A DNA stretch of 64,000 nt from Rhizobium sp. 16-449-1b (GCF_017741935.1 NZ_JAGHMH010000002.1:248001-312000); one strand, 5' to 3'; counted from the stretch's first letter, positions 27,723-37,558 are shown. Made by a program: numbers and translations. The notes: a model not told the origin generated them from the sequence alone.

Positions 27723-28532
27723 ATGTGTCGCTGGGCAGCCTATCGCGGAGAATCCCTCTACCTGGAGGAGCTTGTGTCTTCGCCTGCGCACTCCCTGATC
27801 GAACAATCCCACTGCGCCACCCGCGCCAAGACGGCGACCAATGGAGACGGTTTCGGCATCGCATGGTACGGCGATCACCCCGAGCCCGGCCGCTATCGCG
27901 ACACGCTTCCTGCCTGGTCGGATTGCAACCTGAAAAGCATCGCGCGGCAGATCCGCTCGCCGCTGTTCTTAGCCCATGTCCGCGCCGCGACCGGCGGCGG
28001 CACGCGGCGCGACAACTGCCATCCCTTCGTTTTCGCCAACTGGTCCTTCATGCACAACGGCCAGATAGCTGGCTTCGAGCGCCTGCGCCGGTCGATGGAG
28101 GCGATGCTTGATGATGATCTCTTCAACGCGCGCGGCGGCACCACGGATTCCGAGCTGATGTTCCTTTTGGCGCTCCAGTTCGGCCTGCGCCAGACGCCGA
28201 TCGCCGCCATGTCGGAAATGATCCGCTTCGTCGAGGGGCTGTCGGAAAACATTCTCGGCTCCGCGCTCGTGCGCTACACGGCCGCCTTTTCCGACGGCAA
28301 TGCGCTCTATGCCATCCGCTACGCCACCGATCGCAAGGCGCCGACGCTCTACGCCTCTCCTGTTGGTAAAGGCTATTGCCTCGTGTCCGAGCCGCTCAAC
28401 GATGATGTCGACGCCTGGGCGGAAATTCCGGATGGCAGCGCGGTGACGTTGACCGACAACGGCCTCGACGTCACGCCGTTCCAGCCGGTCGCAGCACCTG
28501 CCAAATCCGCGCCCGTGGCTATCCCCGCCTGA
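27723..28532 (+). CDS. class II glutamine amidotransferase (YafJ/EgtC-like)
   Basis: 269 aa Ntn-hydrolase. The ATG at 27723 is chosen because it gives MCRW, with Cys2 as the N-terminal nucleophile after Met removal, and has GGAG 9 bases upstream; a GTG three codons earlier would bury the cysteine. Other glutaminase-site marks: HVRAATGG, NCHPFVFANWSFMHNGQI. Such stand-alone domains hydrolyse glutamine or a gamma-glutamyl bond; the true substrate is unknown. Its 3' end overlaps coaBC (convergent) by 14 bp. Confidence 0.88.
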   Translation: MCRWAAYRGESLYLEELVSSPAHSLIEQSHCATRAKTATNGDGFGIAWYGDHPEPGRYRDTLPAWSDCNLKSIARQIRSPLFLAHVRAATGGGTRRDNCHPFVFANWSFMHNGQIAGFERLRRSMEAMLDDDLFNARGGTTDSELMFLLALQFGLRQTPIAAMSEMIRFVEGLSENILGSALVRYTAAFSDGNALYAIRYATDRKAPTLYASPVGKGYCLVSEPLNDDVDAWAEIPDGSAVTLTDNGLDVTPFQPVAAPAKSAPVAIPA

Positions 28533-29730
28533 GCCTTTCGGCGATCATCTCCGCCAGTTTCGTCGCGACATCCTCCTTGGCCATGTCGGGCCATTGGTCG
28601 ATGCCATCTCGGGTGACGATCTTAACGCGGTTGCGCACCCCACCCATGATGCCGGTTGTGGGCGAGACGTCATTGGCGACGATCATGTCGGCGCCCTTGC
28701 GCTCCAGCTTGGCTTTCGCGTTGCTGTCGACATCCTGCGTCTCGGCGGCGAAGCCGACCACGAGTTTCGGCCGCAACGTGTGATGCCCGATCGTCTTCAG
28801 AATATCGGGGTTTTCGGTCAGCGCCAGCGTGGGGATGGACTCGCCGGGATGCTTCTTGATCTTCTGGTCGGACGCGGATGCAACGCGCCAGTCGGCGACG
28901 GCCGCAACCATTACCGCGATATCGGCGGGTAGTGCGGTCAGCACCGCGTCGCGCATTTCCTCGGCGCGTTCGACATGAATGGTCTTCACGCCGGCCGGGT
29001 CGGCGATCGTCACCGGGCCCGAGACCAGCGTCACATCCGCGCCAAGCCTTGCGAGCGCCGACGCGATCGCGTGGCCCTGCCGGCCGGATGAGCGGTTGGC
29101 GATATAGCGCACCGGATCGATCGGCTCATGCGTCGGCCCGGATGTCACGATCGCCTTGCGCCCGGCAAGCGGCTTAGGGCTGGTGTCGAGCAATCGCTCC
29201 GCCGCAGCGGCGATGTCGAGCGGTTCGGCCATGCGGCCCACGCCCGCCTCGCGGCTTTCCGCCATCTCGCCGGCCATCGGCCCAATGAAATGGACGCCGT
29301 CGCCCTGAAGCGTCGCGACGTTCCGCTTGGTCGCGGCGTTGCTCCACATATGCGGGTTCATCGCCGGCGCCAGAAGCACCGGGCGGTCGGTGGCGAGCAG
29401 CACCGTTGAGGCGAGATCGTCGGCCAGCCCGTTCGCCATCTTCGCCATCAGATCGGCGGTCGCAGGCGCCACCAGCACGAGGTCGCAGTCGCGCGCCAGC
29501 CGGATATGGCCGACATCCTGCTCGTCCTGCCGTGAAAACAGATCGGTGAACACGTGGTCGGCGGCGAGTGCCCCGACGGCAAGCGGCGTGACGAACTGCT
29601 GCGCGCCCGATGTCATCACCGGCCGCACAGATGCGCCGCGCTCGCGAAGGCGGCGGATCAGGTCGAGGCTTTTATAGGCCGCGATGCCGCCGGAGATGAT
29701 GAGGAGGATGCGTTTGCCGCTGAGAACCAT
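28519..29730 (-). CDS. coaBC: bifunctional phosphopantothenoylcysteine decarboxylase / phosphopantothenate-cysteine ligase
   Basis: Two steps of coenzyme A synthesis in one protein, 403 aa. The N-terminal flavoprotein (CoaC) half shows ISGGIAAYKSLDLIRRL and the ALLAPAMNPHMW-type loop with its Asn; the C-terminal CoaB half shows TSGPTHEPIDPVRYIANRSSG near residue 197 and KKHPG(E)SIPTLALTENPDIL. Apparently monocistronic. Confidence 0.95.
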   Translation of the reverse strand: MVLSGKRILLIISGGIAAYKSLDLIRRLRERGASVRPVMTSGAQQFVTPLAVGALAADHVFTDLFSRQDEQDVGHIRLARDCDLVLVAPATADLMAKMANGLADDLASTVLLATDRPVLLAPAMNPHMWSNAATKRNVATLQGDGVHFIGPMAGEMAESREAGVGRMAEPLDIAAAAERLLDTSPKPLAGRKAIVTSGPTHEPIDPVRYIANRSSGRQGHAIASALARLGADVTLVSGPVTIADPAGVKTIHVERAEEMRDAVLTALPADIAVMVAAVADWRVASASDQKIKKHPGESIPTLALTENPDILKTIGHHTLRPKLVVGFAAETQDVDSNAKAKLERKGADMIVANDVSPTTGIMGGVRNRVKIVTRDGIDQWPDMAKEDVATKLAEMIAERLRRG

Positions 29731-29817
29731 GCCTTCTATCCAACCTGGAATTGACTGGTAGAACCCTAAGCCTTTGGCGGATAATAAGCAATCGACGCGA
29801 GCAGTTCGTGCTGCGGC

Positions 29818-30741
29818 TCACGCGTGCTGCTGTTGCCTGACATGGCTGAAGATCGCGATCGCCATGCCGACGCCCGCAAGCTGCAGCAACGAGCCGCCGG
29901 CCTCGGCAAGCGTCGGAAGCCGCTGTTCGAAGACGAAACCGAAGATCAGGCCGAACACGGTTTCGGCGACGATCAGCTGGGCGGCGAGCGCAAGCGGCAG
30001 CCTCTTCGAGGCGATCATCCATAAAAGCGTGGCGAGCCACGCGCCGGCAAGCCCCATGATCAGCGACCACAATAGGAAACGCATGAGGTCGATATCGGTG
30101 TAGACGATAGGCGTGTTCAGCGATGTCAGCGGGATCAGCACAAGGCTGCCGAGCCCGGCGCCGATGCCCTGCAGACCCGTCCATTGCAGGATGTCGGGCG
30201 CATCGGGCGATTGCATCGTGGCGGTACTGGCCAACCCGTAGACGACCCAGAGAACAAGCCCGATCGCCGCGGACGCGATGCCATAGGCGATCATCACCCG
30301 GTCGCCCGTTGGCGTCGATGCGAAGACGGCGACATTGACCCAGGCGATCCCGGCCGCGATCAGCATCAGCGGCAGCGCAAGCAGACGCCAGGAAACGGAA
30401 CGGTCCCGGAAGTTGGCGATCATCGCCAGGATCACGGGCATCGTCCCGATCACCAGCGGCGGAATGGCAGCGCCTGCGAACCGGACGGCATAGGCGACGC
30501 TGATGAAATAGCCGACATAGCCGATACCGCCGAGCAGCAGCGCGGTGATCATCGGCTTGAGCTTGATGCCGCGCGGCCGGAAGCGCGGATGGACCATCAG
30601 CACCACGCTGGTCAGCGCGAACAACCCGTACCGCGCCACGGTGAGGTCGAGCGTCGTGAACGGCGCGATGGCGCGCGGCACGACAAAGGTCAGCCCCCAC
30701 AAGGCGCAGGTGGCGATGCCGCAGAGAATGCCGAACAGCAT
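29818..30741 (-). CDS. EamA/DMT family transporter
   Basis: 307 aa, about ten helices, two EamA repeats; closest in pattern to DMT members with GIATCALWGLTFVVPRAIAPF at the N-terminus. Substrate unknown. No adjacent regulator. An 87-bp gap separates it from coaBC upstream. Confidence 0.83.
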   Translation of the reverse strand: MLFGILCGIATCALWGLTFVVPRAIAPFTTLDLTVARYGLFALTSVVLMVHPRFRPRGIKLKPMITALLLGGIGYVGYFISVAYAVRFAGAAIPPLVIGTMPVILAMIANFRDRSVSWRLLALPLMLIAAGIAWVNVAVFASTPTGDRVMIAYGIASAAIGLVLWVVYGLASTATMQSPDAPDILQWTGLQGIGAGLGSLVLIPLTSLNTPIVYTDIDLMRFLLWSLIMGLAGAWLATLLWMIASKRLPLALAAQLIVAETVFGLIFGFVFEQRLPTLAEAGGSLLQLAGVGMAIAIFSHVRQQQHA

Positions 30742-31042
30742 GGAGGTCTCCGGAACGGATAGAGCCGCAGGAAATGGGAAGGAATCGGGATAGGCGAAGA
30801 GCTGGAAATGCCACTATGCCTGATACCGCGCTTGCGCAAGCGTCCACCAACGACATGGCGCAGGCGGGAAGGGGACAGCCCGGGATTGCAAATCGTTCGA
30901 GAGCGGCTCCGATAGTGAGGTGGCCAAAGGTCGCATCCCCCGGCACCGATCGCCTAAGCTGATGAATAGATAGAAAGAATGCACCTTTGGTGTCGCCAGC
31001 CGGCAGCGTGACATTGTCCGCGCGCTGTGGCATGCAGCGGAT
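30742..31042. other. 301-bp spacer, nothing firm
   Basis: Lies between divergent genes and should hold their promoters. I looked for RirA (TGA-N9-TCA), Irr-like and copper-type palindromes in front of the 31043 gene and saw none that convinced me. Confidence 0.5.
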
Positions 31043-31477
31043 ATGGGGATGATCAGGACAGTTTTGGGGGACAGGGTATCGGCAAGCGCCATCACGCTGC
31101 TCGTCGCCCTCCTGCTGCTGATCCAGGGCCTGCTCTCAGGCCAGGCACAGGGATCGATGGCAACCTCCGCCATGGATCCCCTGCTCTCGATCTGTTCCAT
31201 GGCTGGCGAAAGCGTCATCGGCCACGTCGATCATGCCGAAAACACCAGCGGCGGCACATCGCATGATCGATCGCACGGCAAGGCCGCCGATTGCCCCTGC
31301 TGCACGCTCTGCCGTCTCGCCGCCCACGCAATGCCGGCCATCCTCGGTGCGGACACTGCGATCCTCCACGTCGATGCCGTCGGCACAGCCGCGATCGTCG
31401 CCACCGCCGGCAACGCCATCACGCCCAGCCTGCGTGGCCTGATAGGTCAACCGCGCGCGCCACCAAAAATCTCCTGA
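31043..31477 (+). CDS. DUF2946-like Cys/His-rich protein
   Basis: 144 aa. One N-terminal hydrophobic segment (SAITLLVALLLLIQGLL, signal peptide or anchor), then a His-rich stretch (GHVDHAEN ... SHDRSHGK) and the motif DCPCCTLCRLAAHA. These features match small DUF2946-type proteins, often found next to metal-uptake membrane proteins. Metal binding, perhaps copper, is inferred. A PepSY protein follows 58 bp later on the same strand. ATG 31049 is an alternative start. Confidence 0.65.
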   Translation: MGMIRTVLGDRVSASAITLLVALLLLIQGLLSGQAQGSMATSAMDPLLSICSMAGESVIGHVDHAENTSGGTSHDRSHGKAADCPCCTLCRLAAHAMPAILGADTAILHVDAVGTAAIVATAGNAITPSLRGLIGQPRAPPKIS

Positions 31478-31535
31478 CGTCCGATTGCCGGCGCGAGCTG
31501 TGCCGGCTTCCTTCTTCATCATCAGGAGACATATC

Positions 31536-32903
31536 ATGTCCGATTTCACCATCGGTCGGGAAGGTGCGAGCGCTGCCGTGCGTTCCCCGTCCGATCTTTA
31601 TCGCGCCGTCTGGCGCTGGCATTTCTACGCGGGTCTTCTCGTCCTGCCCTTCATGCTCTCGCTTGCCGTCACCGGCGCGCTCTATCTCTTCAGGGACGAG
31701 ATCGACAATGTCGTTCATGCCGATCTGAAGCGCGTCGCAATCAGCCAGCAGGCAACGCGACCGCCATCCGCGATGGTGGATGCCGCCCTTGCCGCCCATC
31801 CGGGCACGGCAATCAAGTTCACCGATCCCGTCGATCCCGGCGCGTCGGCGGAAATCACCATCAACACCGCAGGTGACGGTAAAATCGCCGTCTATGTCGA
31901 CCCCTATAGCGGCAAGGTGCTCGGTGCGCTGCCCGATCGCGGCACGATCATGTGGACGATCCGCTATCTCCATAGTCTCAAATATTTCGGTTCCTTCACC
32001 CGCGCGCTGATCGAGATCGCGGCCGGCTGGACGATCCTGCTTGTCGGCACCGGCATCTATCTCTGGTGGCCGCGCAAGCAGACCGGCGGCGTCCTCAGCA
32101 TTCGCGGCACACCCCGCAAGCGCGTCTTCTGGCGCGATACCCATGCGGTCCTCGGCCTTTTCGTCGGCGGCTTCATCATCTTCCTCGCCGTCACGGGCAT
32201 GCCTTGGTCCGGCGTCTGGGGCGCCAAGGTCAACGAGTGGGCGAACGGAAACAATTTCGGCTATCCGGCCGGTGTGCGCGTCGCCGTGCCCATGTCGGAC
32301 GAACATCTCGATCATATCGCCAAGACCACATGGTCGCTCGAACAGGCGCAAGTCCCGCAATCCCCGGGCCACCAGCACGGCGCGATGCCGATCAGCCTGG
32401 ATGAAGCCGTCGCCACCTTCGACCGCCTCGGCCTGCATCGCGGCTATGCCGTCAACATCCCCACGGATGCGATGGGCGTCTACACCGGCTCCGTCTATCC
32501 TGACAATCTCGCGGAGCAGCGCGTCGTCCATCTCGATCAGTTCACGGGAAAACCGCTGATCGACATGAGCTATGCCGATTACGGCCCGCTCGGCAAGGCG
32601 CTGGAGTGGAGCATCAACGTCCATATGGGGCAGGAGTTCGGGCTGGCGAACCAGCTTGTCCTGCTCGCCGCCTGCGTCGGCATCGCGGTGCTCGCCATAT
32701 CCGCCGGCGTCATGTGGTGGAAGCGCCGCCCGGCAGGCTCGCTCGGCGTCCCGCCCATGCCGTCGGACAAGCGGGTGTTTCGCGGTCTGATCGCCATCCT
32801 CGCCATCGGCGGCATCATCTTCCCGCTGGTCGGCCTGTCGCTCGTCGTTATGCTGGCGCTCGACTGGATCTATGTGAGAACCCGCCGCCGCCGATCGATC
32901 TGA
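31536..32903 (+). CDS. PepSY-associated TM (PiuB-like) membrane protein
   Basis: 455 aa. Four main membrane helices with the family pattern VWRWHFYAGLLVLPFMLSLA near residue 28 (heme-type His), a periplasmic PepSY-containing part with GKIAVYVDPYSGKVLG, the SLKYFGSFTRALIEIAAGW helix, and RDTHAVLGLFVGGFI. PiuB-like proteins are linked to iron or copper handling, probably as membrane reductases. AGGAGA precedes ATG 31536. Likely co-transcribed with the Cys/His-rich gene upstream. Confidence 0.85.
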   Translation: MSDFTIGREGASAAVRSPSDLYRAVWRWHFYAGLLVLPFMLSLAVTGALYLFRDEIDNVVHADLKRVAISQQATRPPSAMVDAALAAHPGTAIKFTDPVDPGASAEITINTAGDGKIAVYVDPYSGKVLGALPDRGTIMWTIRYLHSLKYFGSFTRALIEIAAGWTILLVGTGIYLWWPRKQTGGVLSIRGTPRKRVFWRDTHAVLGLFVGGFIIFLAVTGMPWSGVWGAKVNEWANGNNFGYPAGVRVAVPMSDEHLDHIAKTTWSLEQAQVPQSPGHQHGAMPISLDEAVATFDRLGLHRGYAVNIPTDAMGVYTGSVYPDNLAEQRVVHLDQFTGKPLIDMSYADYGPLGKALEWSINVHMGQEFGLANQLVLLAACVGIAVLAISAGVMWWKRRPAGSLGVPPMPSDKRVFRGLIAILAIGGIIFPLVGLSLVVMLALDWIYVRTRRRRSI

Positions 32904-32908
32904 AAGCC

Positions 32909-32937
32909 GTGAGGAGGCATCGTCGCTGCCTCCTCAC
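32909..32937. terminator. bidirectional terminator
   Basis: Perfect 11-bp stem GTGAGGAGGCA/TGCCTCCTCAC with a 7-base loop, between the convergent PepSY and LysR genes. Confidence 0.7.
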
Positions 32938-32940
32938 TCC

Positions 32941-33840
32941 TTACTCCTGAACGATCCCGACACAGAAATCGATGAACGCCCTGACCTTCGCCGGCACATG
33001 CTGGCGCGAAGGATAGAAGGCGTAGAGCGGGAAGGTCTCGTCAGGCCAGTCAGGAAACAGGTCGATCAGCTGGCCGCTCTCCAGATAGTCCTGCATCCCA
33101 AGCGAAAACACCTGCGCGATGCCGATGCCGGCAAGGCAGGTGGCGAGCGTCGTGCCGGCGTCGTTGACGAGAATGCGCCCGCGCGTCTCGATCGGCACGA
33201 CCTCGGCACCACGCCGCAATTCCCATTCGAAGGGACGCCCGGTGAGTGAATCCCGGAACTGGATGCAGGTGTGGTCGGTAAGATCACCGGGTGTCGTAGG
33301 CCTCCCGTGCTTGGCGAGATAGGCGGGTGCCGCGATGGTGATTACCCGCGTGCGCATCAACAGCCGCGAGATCAGCGTGGTCTGCGCGGGATCGCCGAAA
33401 CGCACCGCCACGTCCATGCCGTCGGCCACCAGATCGCCGATCTCGTTTCGGGTGATGATCTCGATCTGCAGCTCGGGATAGAGATCGAGAAACGCGCCAA
33501 GCCTGGGTCCCAGAACCAGCCGCGAGAAATACGGATCGACATTGACCCTGAGCCGCCCGCGCACCGACTGCGCCACGCCCGAGGCCGCCATCGCCGCTTC
33601 CTCGATACCGCTCAGCAGCGGCGCCACCTGCTCGTAAAAGCGGGCGCCGTCGTCGGTCAGGCGCATGGTGCGGGTGGTGCGGTCGAGCAGGCGTAGGCCG
33701 ATGCGGCCTTCCAGCCGGGCGATGGCGCGACTGACGCCTGACGGAGACAGACCCATCGCGTCCGCCGCCCGCGCGAAGCTGCCGCTTTCGATAACGGCCG
33801 CCAGCACGCTCACCCCGTTCAGCAATCGTCCGTCGAACAT
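32941..33840 (-). CDS. LysR family transcriptional regulator
   Basis: 299 aa, CrgA/DmlR-like: HTH ESGSFARAADAMGLSPSGVSR near residues 17-37, DRTTRTMRLTDDG after it, and the effector domain. Divergent from the NmrA-family gene at 33953 with a 112-bp shared region, so that gene is its probable target. Ligand unknown. Confidence 0.9.
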   Translation of the reverse strand: MFDGRLLNGVSVLAAVIESGSFARAADAMGLSPSGVSRAIARLEGRIGLRLLDRTTRTMRLTDDGARFYEQVAPLLSGIEEAAMAASGVAQSVRGRLRVNVDPYFSRLVLGPRLGAFLDLYPELQIEIITRNEIGDLVADGMDVAVRFGDPAQTTLISRLLMRTRVITIAAPAYLAKHGRPTTPGDLTDHTCIQFRDSLTGRPFEWELRRGAEVVPIETRGRILVNDAGTTLATCLAGIGIAQVFSLGMQDYLESGQLIDLFPDWPDETFPLYAFYPSRQHVPAKVRAFIDFCVGIVQE

Positions 33841-33952
33841 CGATCCATCCGTGATTTTTAGTCACCAATACCATGACATATGCGCACTTCAATCAAGGAT
33901 CGGAAAGGATCATTTTGCGGGCGAACGGAAAACTGAACCAAAGGAGTTTCCA

Positions 33953-34807
33953 ATGTTCGCCATTACAGGAGTAACCGGACAGGTCGGCGGCATCGTCGCC
34001 ACGCAGCTGCTGCAGGCCGGCTTGCCGGTCCGTGCCATCCTTCGCAACGTCGATAAAGGCAGGGCCTGGCGCGAGAAGGGCGCCGAATTGGCGCTTGCCG
34101 AAATGACCGATGCCGATGCATTGAGCGCCGCCTTCACCGATGCGGAGGGCGTCTTCCTGCTGATCCCGCCGACCTTCGACCCGACATCAGGCTTCCCGGA
34201 AGTACGCGCCGTCATTGCCGCCTTGAAGACGGCGCTGTTGCGGACGCGGCCCGAAAGGGTCGTCTGCCTCTCCACGATCGGCGCGCAGGCCGAGGAGCCG
34301 AACCTGCTCAGCCAGCTGGGTCTCGTCGAGCAGGAGCTTTCGACGCTGCCGCTGCCGATCGCCTTCCTCCGCGCCGCCTGGTTCATGGAGAACGCCGCCT
34401 GGGATGTGGCGGCCGCGCGCGAGACTGGCGGCGTCGCAAGCTTTCTCCAGCCGCTCGACCAGGCCTATCCTATGGTCTCGGTAGCCGATGTCGGCGAAAG
34501 GGCCGCGTCGTTGTTGCGGGAGAGCTGGACCGGCAAGCGCATCGTCGAGCTGCAGGGGCCGGAGACGGTGACGCCTGCCGATATCGCCGCCGCCTTCTCC
34601 AAGGTTCTCGGCAAGCCGGTCAGCGCGGAAATCGTCGCGCGCGACGGCTGGGAGGAGCTGTTCAAGGGGCAGGGCATGCGCAATCCCACCCCACGCATCC
34701 GCATGATCGACGGTTTCAATGAAGGCTGGATCCGCTTCGAAGGCCAGCCCGAGAAGGGATCGACGACGCTGGAGACAGCCATCCGCCGGCTGGTCGAAGC
34801 CGCCTGA
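33953..34807 (+). CDS. NmrA/NAD(P)-binding family protein
   Basis: 284 aa atypical short-chain dehydrogenase. Rossmann start MFAITGVTGQVGGIVATQLL (GxxGxxG), then VRAILRNVDKG, typical of NmrA-like or QOR2-like quinone reductase relatives. It may sense or reduce with NADPH; substrate unknown. AAGGAG sits 8 bases before the ATG. Divergent LysR regulator upstream, strong terminator downstream. Confidence 0.85.
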   Translation: MFAITGVTGQVGGIVATQLLQAGLPVRAILRNVDKGRAWREKGAELALAEMTDADALSAAFTDAEGVFLLIPPTFDPTSGFPEVRAVIAALKTALLRTRPERVVCLSTIGAQAEEPNLLSQLGLVEQELSTLPLPIAFLRAAWFMENAAWDVAAARETGGVASFLQPLDQAYPMVSVADVGERAASLLRESWTGKRIVELQGPETVTPADIAAAFSKVLGKPVSAEIVARDGWEELFKGQGMRNPTPRIRMIDGFNEGWIRFEGQPEKGSTTLETAIRRLVEAA

Positions 34808-34815
34808 CACAAACG

Positions 34816-34846
34816 AAAGGCCGCGGACGAAACATCCGCGGCCTTT
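34816..34846 (+). terminator. strong terminator, 12-bp perfect stem
   Basis: AAAGGCCGCGGA and TCCGCGGCCTTT around a 7-base loop, between convergent genes; it could serve both strands. Confidence 0.78.
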
Positions 34847-34869
34847 CCATATCAATCAGACACTCGATC

Positions 34870-35619
34870 TCAGAGATTGCTCATCCCGCCATCGATGACG
34901 AGTTCGCTGCCGACGATATAGGCGGCCTCGTCGGAGGCGAGGAAGATCACGGTCTTGGCGACCTCGGCGGCGTCGCCGAAGCGGCCGACCGGGATCTGCG
35001 ACTGGATGTGATCGGCCATCGCCTTCGAATCCGCTTCCGATGCGCCGAGCTTGCTGTAGAGCGGCGTGGCGATCGGGCCGGGGCTGACGGCGTTGACGCG
35101 GATACCGCGGCCGATCAGTTCGCCAGACAGCGTCTTGGCAAGCGTCAGCAGCGCGCCCTTGGTCAGCGAATAGACGCTGGAGTTCGGCATGCCGATATGC
35201 GCGTTGATCGAGGTGTTGAGCACGATCGCGGCCTGCTTGGAAAAGATCGGCAGCAGCGCCTGGATCAGGAAGAACGGACCCTTGACGTTGATCGCGATCG
35301 ACTTGTCGAAGGCGGCCTCGCTCCATTGCTCGACCGGGCCGAATTCCGCCACGCCGGCATTGACGAAGAGGATGTCGAGATGGCCGAAAGCGTTCTTGAT
35401 GGCTTCGGCGACGACTTGCTGCCCGGCGACATTGCCGGCATCGGCCTGGATGACGATGGCCTTGTCGCCGAGTTCGGCGCGGGCGGCGGCGACGCTGTTG
35501 GCGCTGCTGCCGGTGATGGCGACGCGGGCGCCCTCGGCGATGAACTGGCGGGCGGTTTCAAGGCCGATGCCGCTGGTGCCGCCGGTAATGAGGGCAGTCT
35601 TGTTCTGAAGGCGTGACAT
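34870..35619 (-). CDS. SDR family oxidoreductase
   Basis: 249 aa classical short-chain dehydrogenase. TGGTSGIG nucleotide motif near residues 12-19, NAG at ~86 in LFVNAGVAEFG, catalytic Ser-Tyr-Lys as NTSIN...YSLTKGAL (Tyr near 151, Lys near 155). Substrate unknown. ATG 35619 (MSRLQNKTALITGG) fits the family start. Second of two tandem SDR genes on this strand, 130 bp apart. Confidence 0.9.
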   Translation of the reverse strand: MSRLQNKTALITGGTSGIGLETARQFIAEGARVAITGSSANSVAAARAELGDKAIVIQADAGNVAGQQVVAEAIKNAFGHLDILFVNAGVAEFGPVEQWSEAAFDKSIAINVKGPFFLIQALLPIFSKQAAIVLNTSINAHIGMPNSSVYSLTKGALLTLAKTLSGELIGRGIRVNAVSPGPIATPLYSKLGASEADSKAMADHIQSQIPVGRFGDAAEVAKTVIFLASDEAAYIVGSELVIDGGMSNL

Positions 35620-35749
35620 GGATTGATATCCTTGTGGGGTGGGCTGCTTGCCCATGATGTATTGTTGGGGGGGCGGTCGGCAGAATGCCTTGCTGTCCGG
35701 TCGCGATCACCCCCTCCGAAAGGCGAAGGTGATCGACGAGCCATGCGTA

Positions 35750-36514
35750 TCAGGTGCGGGTGATCGAGGCGCCGCCATCGACCAGCGAGGCCGTGCCGGT
35801 CACGAAGCTGGAATCGTCGGAGGCGAGGTAGAGCACCGAGCGGGCCAGCTCGTCAGGCGTTGCCACGCGCTTCAGCGCATGCAGGTTGGTGACGAAGCCC
35901 TGCTTGTCGGGCGTGTCGTTCATCTCGCGATACATGTCGGTATCGACGGCGCCTGGGAGCACCGAGTTCACGCGCACGTTCTTCGGGCCGTATTCGGCGG
36001 CGAGCGCCTGCGTCAGGCCGATCAGGCCGGCCTTGCTGGCGGCATAGGCTGCCACACCAGGGAAGGCGAAGCTGTAGCCGACGAAGGTCGAGGTGAAGAT
36101 CACCGAGCCGCCGCCGTTCCGTTCCATCTGGCCGATCTGGTGCTTGGCGGCAAGGAAGGAGGCCGTCAGGTTGATCGTCACCGCTTCGGTGAATCCGGCT
36201 TCCGAAACGCCCGTGCTCGGGCCGGCCTCGCCGAGAATGCCGGCATTGTTGAAGGCGATATCGAGCTTGCCGTAGCGTTCGACTGATGTGGCGACCAGCG
36301 CCTTGTGATAATCTTCCGAGCGCACGTCGCCGGCAACGGCGACAGCGTCTCCGCCGGCGGCCTTGATCTCTTCGACCAGGCTGTCGAGCTCGGCCTGGCG
36401 GCGGGCGCCGACCACGACCTTGGCGCCTTCGGCGGCGAAGAGCTTGGCCGTTGCGCGGCCGATGCCGGCGCTGGCACCAGTGATGATGGCGACTTTTCCA
36501 TTCAAGCGGTTCAT
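35750..36514 (-). CDS. SDR family oxidoreductase
   Basis: 254 aa. TGASAGIG near residues 13-20, NNAGILGEAG at ~89, catalytic Ser...YAASKAGLIG (Tyr near 159, Lys near 163). The NAD(P)H choice and substrate cannot be told. Divergent from the LysR gene at 36639 (124-bp gap), which probably controls it and perhaps the following SDR gene. Confidence 0.9.
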   Translation of the reverse strand: MNRLNGKVAIITGASAGIGRATAKLFAAEGAKVVVGARRQAELDSLVEEIKAAGGDAVAVAGDVRSEDYHKALVATSVERYGKLDIAFNNAGILGEAGPSTGVSEAGFTEAVTINLTASFLAAKHQIGQMERNGGGSVIFTSTFVGYSFAFPGVAAYAASKAGLIGLTQALAAEYGPKNVRVNSVLPGAVDTDMYREMNDTPDKQGFVTNLHALKRVATPDELARSVLYLASDDSSFVTGTASLVDGGASITRT

Positions 36515-36638
36515 TCTTCCATCTCCTTTTTGGGTTGGGGTGGCGTTTGCCGCCCCGTTCGATGAGTGGAAGATGGCATTTTCCCTTTGTTCGGATTAGT
36601 CTCCAAATAGCGGAACTCGAATTCGGAAATGCCGAACG

Positions 36639-37544
36639 ATGATCAGGATTGAGGGAATAACGGCATTCGTGTCGGTGGTGGAATCCGGTTCGGTCAGCGA
36701 GGCGGCGCGGCGCCTTCGCCTGTCGAAATCGGTGGTCAGCGAAAGGCTGGCCGAACTGGAGCGCTCGCTGGGCGGCATGCTGCTCCACCGCACCACCCGC
36801 AAGCTGACGCTGACGGAGGACGGCACCGCCTTTCTCGAACGCGCCGCCCGCATCGTCCGGGAGATCGAGGACGCCACGACCGAGATGGCCGAGCGGCGCG
36901 GCACGCTCTCCGGGCCGCTCAGGATCGCCGCCCCCGTCACCTTCGGCCGCATGCATCTTGGCCCGGCGCTCTATCCGTTTCTGGCCAAGCACCCGGAGAT
37001 CCAGCTGGTGCTCGATATCGACGATCGCCGCGTCGATGTGTCATCGGAAGGCTATGACGCCATCGTCCGCAACGGGCCGATCGTCGATTCCCGCCTCGTC
37101 GTCTGGAAGCTCAGCCGCAGCCGCCGTCTGCTGGTCGCGTCACCCGATTATCTGGAGCGCCACGGCACGCCAAAGACGCTGAATGACCTCGACGGCCACA
37201 AGGGGATTTTCTACACCAATCGCGGCGTCTCCGACTGGCGCTTCCAGACGCCGGATGGCGCGATCGTCGTCCGAGCCAGCCAGGTGCTCGGCATGAACAA
37301 TGGCGACATGATCCGAGATGCGGCGGTGGCCGGCCTCGGCATCGCGCTGCTCCCCGCCTTCATCGCCGGCCCGGCGGTGAGCGAGGGGCGGCTCGCCGAA
37401 ATCGACGTCGGCTACAAGCCGGAAGCCGAATTCATCTACATGGCTCATCCCGAGGGCCGCAATCCCTCGGCCAAGCTGCGCGCCGTCGCCGATCACCTGC
37501 GCAAGACCTTCGGCGATCCGCCCTATTGGGACCCCGCCGGTTGA
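36639..37544 (+). CDS. LysR family transcriptional regulator
   Basis: 301 aa. HTH VVESGSVSEAARRLRLSKSVV near residues 13-33 and the HRTTRKLTLTEDG segment place it in the CrgA-like branch. Divergent from the two SDR genes. Convergent with the next LysR gene, 14 bp between stops. Confidence 0.9.
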   Translation: MIRIEGITAFVSVVESGSVSEAARRLRLSKSVVSERLAELERSLGGMLLHRTTRKLTLTEDGTAFLERAARIVREIEDATTEMAERRGTLSGPLRIAAPVTFGRMHLGPALYPFLAKHPEIQLVLDIDDRRVDVSSEGYDAIVRNGPIVDSRLVVWKLSRSRRLLVASPDYLERHGTPKTLNDLDGHKGIFYTNRGVSDWRFQTPDGAIVVRASQVLGMNNGDMIRDAAVAGLGIALLPAFIAGPAVSEGRLAEIDVGYKPEAEFIYMAHPEGRNPSAKLRAVADHLRKTFGDPPYWDPAG

Positions 37545-37558
37545 TCGGATTGGGCTGA

